Assembly (NCBI GenBank): GCA_018660835.1
Contig: JABJJN010000008.1
Location: 358,965 to 422,964 of the forward strand
Origin: Gemmatimonadota bacterium
GTDB taxonomy: Bacteria; Latescibacterota; UBA2968; UBA8231
Direction of reading: 5' to 3'
Length of the DNA stretch: 64,000 nt
Every line of letters begins with the position of its first letter. The stretch's first letter is position 1. Position numbers and translations under genes: made by a program. Under the pieces are notes generated by a model. It saw only the letters and a list, made by a program, of their open reading frames with translations, was not told where the DNA came from and ran no database searches. Below are positions 60,179-64,000 of this stretch, in pieces.

Positions 60179-61693
60179 TCAGAAAGTACTCTCGCTGTTG
60201 GTCAACGCACACCAGCGGGCGGTGAACAGGTAGTCGATCAACAGAGTCTGCGCAGCATCGTTTGAGGGGCCAAGTTGTTTGAGGGCGTCCACCGCGTAGA
60301 ACCGATTGTAGCGATTCTCATCGGTCAACATCCCTGCGAGTCCGTCGATGGTATCAGCGACCGCCTCGGGAGATTGGCGCATGGCCATCGCCGCGTTTCG
60401 ACGTACCCGGTAGTCCTCGTCGCGTAAGCAGGCCGACACTTTGATGCGCGCACGATCATTCAACTTCCTGCTGCGTCCCAGCGCCTCAATCGCATTTCGG
60501 CGAACCCACCAATGCTCATCGTCGGCTGCCGTTGTCAGTTCCTCCATCACCTGCTCGGCTTCGATGGGGCGATTTCCGAGCGCGTCGGCAGCGCTGGCGC
60601 GGACAAGCCAGTGTTTGTCAGTCAGCAAGGCGGCGAGAGGGCCAATGGCATCAGGGGCGACACCCAATGCCTGAGCAGCTACTTGCGCCGTGGGATTGGT
60701 CCCGTGGGCGTTGTCTGCCGTCTTCGCCAGTGCCCGCTCTTCAGCAGCCATCGCATCATCTCGTAAATGCTGGATGAGCGTCTTTACGCCTCGGTCTCCT
60801 GCTGTCGCCAGGGCATAGGCCGCGTGTAACCGAACGGACTCGTCGCCGTCGTTGAGTGCCGCTTCGAGTGCTTCGATTGCGTCTCCTGCCGCCCCGCTTC
60901 CTGCCAGAGCCGCTGCCGCCTTGCGTCTGGTCTGTGAATCGGGAGACTGCAGATCCTCGACCAGGGGGCCGGCGGGCAAACCGTTGTTTTCAGGCTTCGG
61001 GGTTGTGCCGTGTAACCACGACCATACGTCATTACAGACAGCCGATTCTTGCTGCCACGAGGCAGTGGCTGACTGCACCTGCTCCGGCTCACGGGTGCGA
61101 GCGAACTGAAACTTGAGCATGTAGCGCTTGCGGCCAGAGGTGTTGGCCATGGCGCGATGCCAGCAGTCGAAATGCACGATGGACACGGTGCCCGCCTCGC
61201 CGATCAATGGCTCAGCCCCTTCTGTCGCCTTCGACGGATCGGGATCCGAGATATCCTGAAACCACTGCTGCCCCGGCATGACCCCCGTGGGCCCCATGTC
61301 GCTGGTTACATCCTGGGGATAGTAGAACGCCATGACCCACCGAAAACGGGGATGGCGAAGGTTGTGATCGTACACATAGCAGTCCTTGTGCCATGATTGT
61401 CCCTTGCTCCCCGGTGGATTCAGATGCGTCGCTCGATGCGGATTCATTACGTAGTCCGGACCGAGAAGTCGTCCCAGTGCACCGCGAACGGCGGGATCGT
61501 CATAGACCTTGGCGATTTCCGGCACGCGTGGCAGAATGTTGTTGCCTGGATTGCCTTCCTTGTCGAAGACATCGTCAATTTTCGAATACAGACTGGCATG
61601 GAACTCACGGGGCAAGGTCGTACGCACCACGAGGTGGCCATCCTCGACGAAGCGAGCCAGGTCAGTATCAGTGAGGCGGTTCGTATCGATCAA
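60179..61693 (-). CDS. Phytanoyl-CoA dioxygenase (PhyH) fused to HEAT repeats
   Basis: A 504-residue fusion. Residues about 5-210 are a PhyH oxygenase with His102 and Asp104 in SWHKDCYVYD, His179 in HFDCWHRAM and a basic GRKRYMLKF segment for 2-oxoglutarate. Residues about 243-495 are HEAT repeats (DSQTRRKAAAALAG, DESVRLHAAYALAT, KHWLVRASAADALG, EHWWVRRNAIEALG, DYRVRRNAAMAM, NRYNRFYAVDALKQ). The domains are in one frame with no stop. HEAT scaffolds bind proteins, so the oxygenase may act on, or be held by, a protein partner. It converges with the YcaQ-like gene, nine bases apart. Confidence 0.92.
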   Translation of the reverse strand: MIDTNRLTDTDLARFVEDGHLVVRTTLPREFHASLYSKIDDVFDKEGNPGNNILPRVPEIAKVYDDPAVRGALGRLLGPDYVMNPHRATHLNPPGSKGQSWHKDCYVYDHNLRHPRFRWVMAFYYPQDVTSDMGPTGVMPGQQWFQDISDPDPSKATEGAEPLIGEAGTVSIVHFDCWHRAMANTSGRKRYMLKFQFARTREPEQVQSATASWQQESAVCNDVWSWLHGTTPKPENNGLPAGPLVEDLQSPDSQTRRKAAAALAGSGAAGDAIEALEAALNDGDESVRLHAAYALATAGDRGVKTLIQHLRDDAMAAEERALAKTADNAHGTNPTAQVAAQALGVAPDAIGPLAALLTDKHWLVRASAADALGNRPIEAEQVMEELTTAADDEHWWVRRNAIEALGRSRKLNDRARIKVSACLRDEDYRVRRNAAMAMRQSPEAVADTIDGLAGMLTDENRYNRFYAVDALKQLGPSNDAAQTLLIDYLFTARWCALTNSESTF

Positions 61694-61887
61694 CGTGTCT
61701 CTCCTGCAGTGTTGGAACAGCGGACCTCACAACGTAATTGCCTCATCCTCGCCAACGCCAGCCTCGAGCGATCATAGATCTGGCGAATCACGCCACCATC
61801 CCCTGCCAAAACATCAACAGTGCCCTGGTGGAACAAGGCGCGGCACGAATTGGGTCAACCACATCACCCTTGATGACCAGGTCACCC

Positions 61888-61916
61888 TTGACCTTTCGCC
61901 AAGGATCCGCCATAAT
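61888..61916 (+). promoter_or_regulatory. Near-consensus sigma-70-type promoter for the small Cys-rich protein
   Basis: TTGACC at 61888-61893 and CATAAT at 61911-61916 are each five of six consensus bases with ideal 17-bp spacing. The start codon lies about 25 bases beyond the expected transcription start, after an AAGGAGC ribosome-binding site. This is the best promoter I could see in the window. Confidence 0.7.
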
Positions 61917-61948
61917 CGTGTTAACTCGCCTGCATAAGGAGCAATTGA

Positions 61949-62158
61949 ATGACCAGTATTCGCAAATCCATCGCTGCCGCGTTCTTCGGTCTCGCCCTGG
62001 CTATTGGTCTAGGGTTCGGCGTCACCGAATTGTATGCCAGTGTTGCCAACGACAATGGCCAGGAATGCCCCAGCGTATGCCCTCTTGATGAGCAAGCTGC
62101 TGCTACGTGCCCCGTAGACAAAGCTGCCGCATGTCCATCAGAGGCCGCGGGCGCCTGA
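61949..62158 (+). CDS. Small exported cysteine-rich protein, 69 residues, unknown function
   Basis: A strong promoter, an AAGGAG site six bases before the ATG and a terminator just after make this a clear single-gene transcript. An N-terminal hydrophobic helix (AAFFGLALAIGLGFGVTELY) with a cleavage site near YASVA serves as a signal peptide. The mature part, about 35 residues, has four cysteines in CPSVCPLDE, TCPVD and ACPSE, with three Cys-Pro pairs. The spacing suggests metal binding or disulfides. No family is recognised. Confidence 0.8.
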   Translation: MTSIRKSIAAAFFGLALAIGLGFGVTELYASVANDNGQECPSVCPLDEQAAATCPVDKAAACPSEAAGA

Positions 62159-62191
62159 GCGCGACGCGCGATCGAATGACCTTTTCTTATA

Positions 62192-62225
62192 GAGAAGCCT
62201 CCGGGGATGCCCGGGGGCTTTTCTC
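62192..62225 (+). terminator. Rho-independent terminator after the Cys-rich gene
   Basis: Arms AGAAGCCTCCGGG and CCCGGGGGCTTTTCT form a GC-rich stem (G-U tolerated) around a short loop, ending in TTTTC. It separates the small gene from the DedA-like gene. Confidence 0.82.
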
Positions 62226-62246
62226 GTTCTACCCATAGTGTCGCCC

Positions 62247-62852
62247 ATGGAGTTCATCGAGTGGATTCAGCTGCTGGCGCAGTCGGCTGGCCCCGTCGGA
62301 CTATTCCTGCTTTCGGTAGCAGATTCGGCGGGGATTCCTACTGGTGGTGGTCCGGATGTGCTCCTGGTTCTGCAATCTTCCGTTGTCGATCATGCGACGA
62401 CGGTTGCTGTCCTTGTCGCGATCGCCGCGGTCGGCTCCACAGCAGGATGTCTGGCATTGTACTACGTGGGGCGGCGCAGCGGTCGTGTCGCGCTGCGCCG
62501 TTTCTCCGAACCGCGGGTAGAGGGTATTCGCCGACGACTCAAACGGCATGGCCCATGGGTCATTTTCCTCGCCGTCATGGCACCACCGCCCTATCCGACG
62601 AAATTGTTTGTTCTGTGTGCCGGTGTCTTCGGCATGAGACCCATTCCATTTGGGCTCAGTACATTCGTCGGGCGTCTGATTCGTTATGGTCTGGGCGGTT
62701 ATCTCGGGATGCGATTCGGCACGGAGGGTCTCGAGTTAGTGCATCAACACGCTCTCTGGATCGGGGGGGTGTTTCTCTTCTTGATGATGGCAACCGTTGT
62801 CTTCGCCGTGTTGCGACGTAAGCACCAAACGAACAGCGATTCTACCGGCTGA
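62247..62852 (+). CDS. DedA/VTT-domain membrane protein
   Basis: A 201-residue inner-membrane protein of the DedA (SNARE-associated/VTT) superfamily, whose members move undecaprenyl phosphate or phospholipids. It has SVADSAGIPTGGGPDVLLVL, corresponding to the E-(x)3-P-x-P-type reentrant loop but with fewer charges, GSTAGCLALYYVGRRSG, and RFSEPRVEGIRRRLKRHGPW, matching the amphipathic helix before the second reentrant loop. GRLIRYGLGGYLGMRFG closes the domain. ATG at 62247 is preferred; a GTG at 62238 is possible. It is a short member, possibly divergent. Confidence 0.85.
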   Translation: MEFIEWIQLLAQSAGPVGLFLLSVADSAGIPTGGGPDVLLVLQSSVVDHATTVAVLVAIAAVGSTAGCLALYYVGRRSGRVALRRFSEPRVEGIRRRLKRHGPWVIFLAVMAPPPYPTKLFVLCAGVFGMRPIPFGLSTFVGRLIRYGLGGYLGMRFGTEGLELVHQHALWIGGVFLFLMMATVVFAVLRRKHQTNSDSTG

Positions 62853-62939
62853 CGTGTCGGCGAGCATTTGGCCAGACACGGCCAAGCCCGTTAGATTGAA
62901 CCATTATCAGTTCAATCCCACCCCTGGGAGGGCGAACAC

Positions 62940-63128
62940 ATGCCCTATCATCTACATCGTCCCGGAACCGGTGCGCCCTCAGTGCTCACCGAATCGGATG
63001 TGCGACGGATCCTGAGCAGAGATCTGCCCGACAAAGAAATGCAGGAGTCCTCGTGGAAACGTCTCAATGCTGGCGAGCGCATATTTGTTAAGGGTGGTTT
63101 TCTGACCTGGGAACGCACCACAGAATAG
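62940..63128 (+). CDS. Small protein of unknown function, 62 residues
   Basis: A short frame with a GGGAGGGCG ribosome-binding-like stretch just before its ATG. The product is hydrophilic and helical in the middle (LTESDVRRILSRDLPDKEMQ) and ends with ERIFVKGGFLTWERTTE. Charge pattern and codon use look coding rather than random, and no gene overlaps it on the other strand. I do not recognise the family. Confidence 0.6.
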   Translation: MPYHLHRPGTGAPSVLTESDVRRILSRDLPDKEMQESSWKRLNAGERIFVKGGFLTWERTTE

Positions 63129-63150
63129 ACCGGTGCGGCGATGAGATCAG

Positions 63151-64000
63151 TTAGCTGAGCCAGCTGAACTCTGGACTCACCGCACGTCCGCCGCCGTGGG
63201 CCTGCATCAATTTTTCCTTGTCCGCATCTGACGCAGTCAGCACGTCGACGAGGCGATCACATACCAATTCGACGTCGTCACCGGTCAATTCGTTTGCGTC
63301 GATGGTGAACCAACCTTCGTCGACGTGGTGGGCCCGAACCCGAATCGATGGACGCCCCGCCTCGAGTTCCGCAGCCACGACTGCGGCGCTGATCTTCGCT
63401 CCATCTGGATCAATACGAATCTGGGCTCGACTGAATGGGTTGCCATTCGGATCGTTCTCCACATCGAGGCCAACGCCTGCGAGTCCGCGGAGTCGATCAT
63501 GGATGCGGTCGCGCTTTGCGTCCTGCTGCGATTTCCATTGTTGCGTGTCAGTTGCCATGCGCACTTCCAGGGAAGCGAGGACGCCGAAGATCCCCTCCTT
63601 GCCAACCTTCATGGGACGCCCAATGCCACGATTCTGCAGGTAGACAGCGTCTACCAGTTCCCGACGTCCCGCAACAACACCGGCCGTCGTGCCACAGAGA
63701 AACTTGTGCCCCGAACAGATGGCGATGTCGGCGCCCGCTGCCAGAATTTTCGGCATGACGAAGGATTGCGCGGCAGCGTCGACGATCACAGGCACTCCCT
63801 TTGCGTGCGCCAGTTCCACAACTCTGGAGAGGGGAATGCAGCCGAAACGCGTTGTATGATGCGAAACGACGAAGATGACAGCTGCTGTATCGTCATCCAT
63901 GGCATGGGTCAGATGCGATTCCTTGGCGCCATTCACCGTACCAATTTCAACGACGTGGGCACCTGCAAGTCGACACATCTGGGTTTCAGGCGCACCAAAA
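63151..64000 (-). CDS. SelA-like PLP-dependent enzyme (selenocysteine synthase/DgaE-like), N-terminus missing
   Basis: The frame is open to the right edge (residues FGAPETQ lie before the first visible Met), so the N-terminal part is outside. What remains is a fold-type I PLP enzyme: VVELAHAKGVPVIVDAAAQ, AGADIAICSGHKFLCGTTAG with the probable cofactor lysine, and LVDAVYLQNRGIGRPMKVGK. The last pattern fits the SelA/YhfS/DgaE group, which includes selenocysteine synthase and D-glucosaminate-6-phosphate ammonia-lyase. Without the N-terminus or tRNA-binding features, the sugar-acid lyase option is equally likely. It ends in a SPEFSWLS tail. Confidence 0.8.
   Translation of the reverse strand, partial: FGAPETQMCRLAGAHVVEIGTVNGAKESHLTHAMDDDTAAVIFVVSHHTTRFGCIPLSRVVELAHAKGVPVIVDAAAQSFVMPKILAAGADIAICSGHKFLCGTTAGVVAGRRELVDAVYLQNRGIGRPMKVGKEGIFGVLASLEVRMATDTQQWKSQQDAKRDRIHDRLRGLAGVGLDVENDPNGNPFSRAQIRIDPDGAKISAAVVAAELEAGRPSIRVRAHHVDEGWFTIDANELTGDDVELVCDRLVDVLTASDADKEKLMQAHGGGRAVSPEFSWLS

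Overview
The window is gene-dense, moderately GC-rich bacterial DNA from a Gram-negative (diderm) organism. The evidence for an outer membrane is a PorV-type outer-membrane protein, a TonB-dependent receptor, an apolipoprotein N-acyltransferase, a lipoprotein with a clear lipobox and several proteins with Sec signal peptides. The PorV-like protein, DUF4321, three phytanoyl-CoA-dioxygenase-like (PhyH) proteins, a sulfatase and several secreted glycosidase-like proteins resemble gene sets of FCB-group lineages such as Latescibacterota, and also Poribacteria. That placement is inference, since the window has no rRNA gene. I saw no tRNA, rRNA, CRISPR array, transposase, integron or phage module. 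No stretch longer than about 300 bases lacks a gene.

Region 1 (1-12.2 kb, all +) is a housekeeping run: an RlmI-like rRNA methyltransferase (cut by the window edge), uvrC, ogt, a XerC/D recombinase, an M50 protease, a lone ecfT, truA, an HtrA-type protease, psd and pssA (phosphatidylethanolamine synthesis), a DUF4321 protein, tatA, gatA and a PorV-like protein. It ends at a strong hairpin terminator.

Region 2 (12.3-26.8 kb) is mixed. It holds a nickel superoxide dismutase with a Sec-type signal peptide, an SMP-30-like protein, a bifunctional-nuclease/UVR protein, radC, an unusual single reading frame joining Lnt to TatC, a three-gene overlapping envelope operon of unknown function, an aspartate dehydrogenase-like gene coupled to an aminotransferase, manC, manA and an isolated fliG.

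Region 3 (26.9-35.4 kb) has a TMTC-like membrane TPR protein with in-frame heptapeptide repeats, a divergent VanZ/CBM9-like membrane protein, a Ppx/GppA phosphatase, ettA with a possibly structured leader, and the first PhyH dioxygenase.

Region 4 (35.5-45.4 kb) looks catabolic and envelope-related: a TonB receptor followed by a sulfatase, a histidine phosphatase, an unrecognised 608-residue protein, a KefF/KefC-like pair and a fatty-acid-hydroxylase-family membrane protein.

Region 5 (45.4-57.7 kb, all -) is a long run led by a GAF/HisKA_2 histidine kinase that overlaps a PhyH gene. A HEAT/jelly-roll lipoprotein, a secreted glycosidase-like protein, a RibD-like reductase, an SDR, a GNAT and a kelch-like protein follow. 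Upstream lie an ECF sigma factor with a long TPR-like tail and a TIM-barrel glycosidase-like protein.

Region 6 (57.8-64 kb) has a Gfo/Idh/MocA oxidoreductase overlapping a YcaQ-like DNA glycosylase, a PhyH-HEAT fusion, a tiny exported cysteine-rich protein with a near-consensus promoter and a terminator, a DedA-like protein, a small unknown protein and a SelA-like PLP enzyme cut by the window edge.

The most unusual items are the Lnt-TatC fusion, the PhyH-HEAT fusion, the Sec-exported Ni-SOD, the kinase-PhyH-HEAT lipoprotein-glycosidase run, the sigma-TPR fusion and short in-frame tandem repeats in several unrelated genes. No function is demonstrated here; assignments rest on motifs and gene context.
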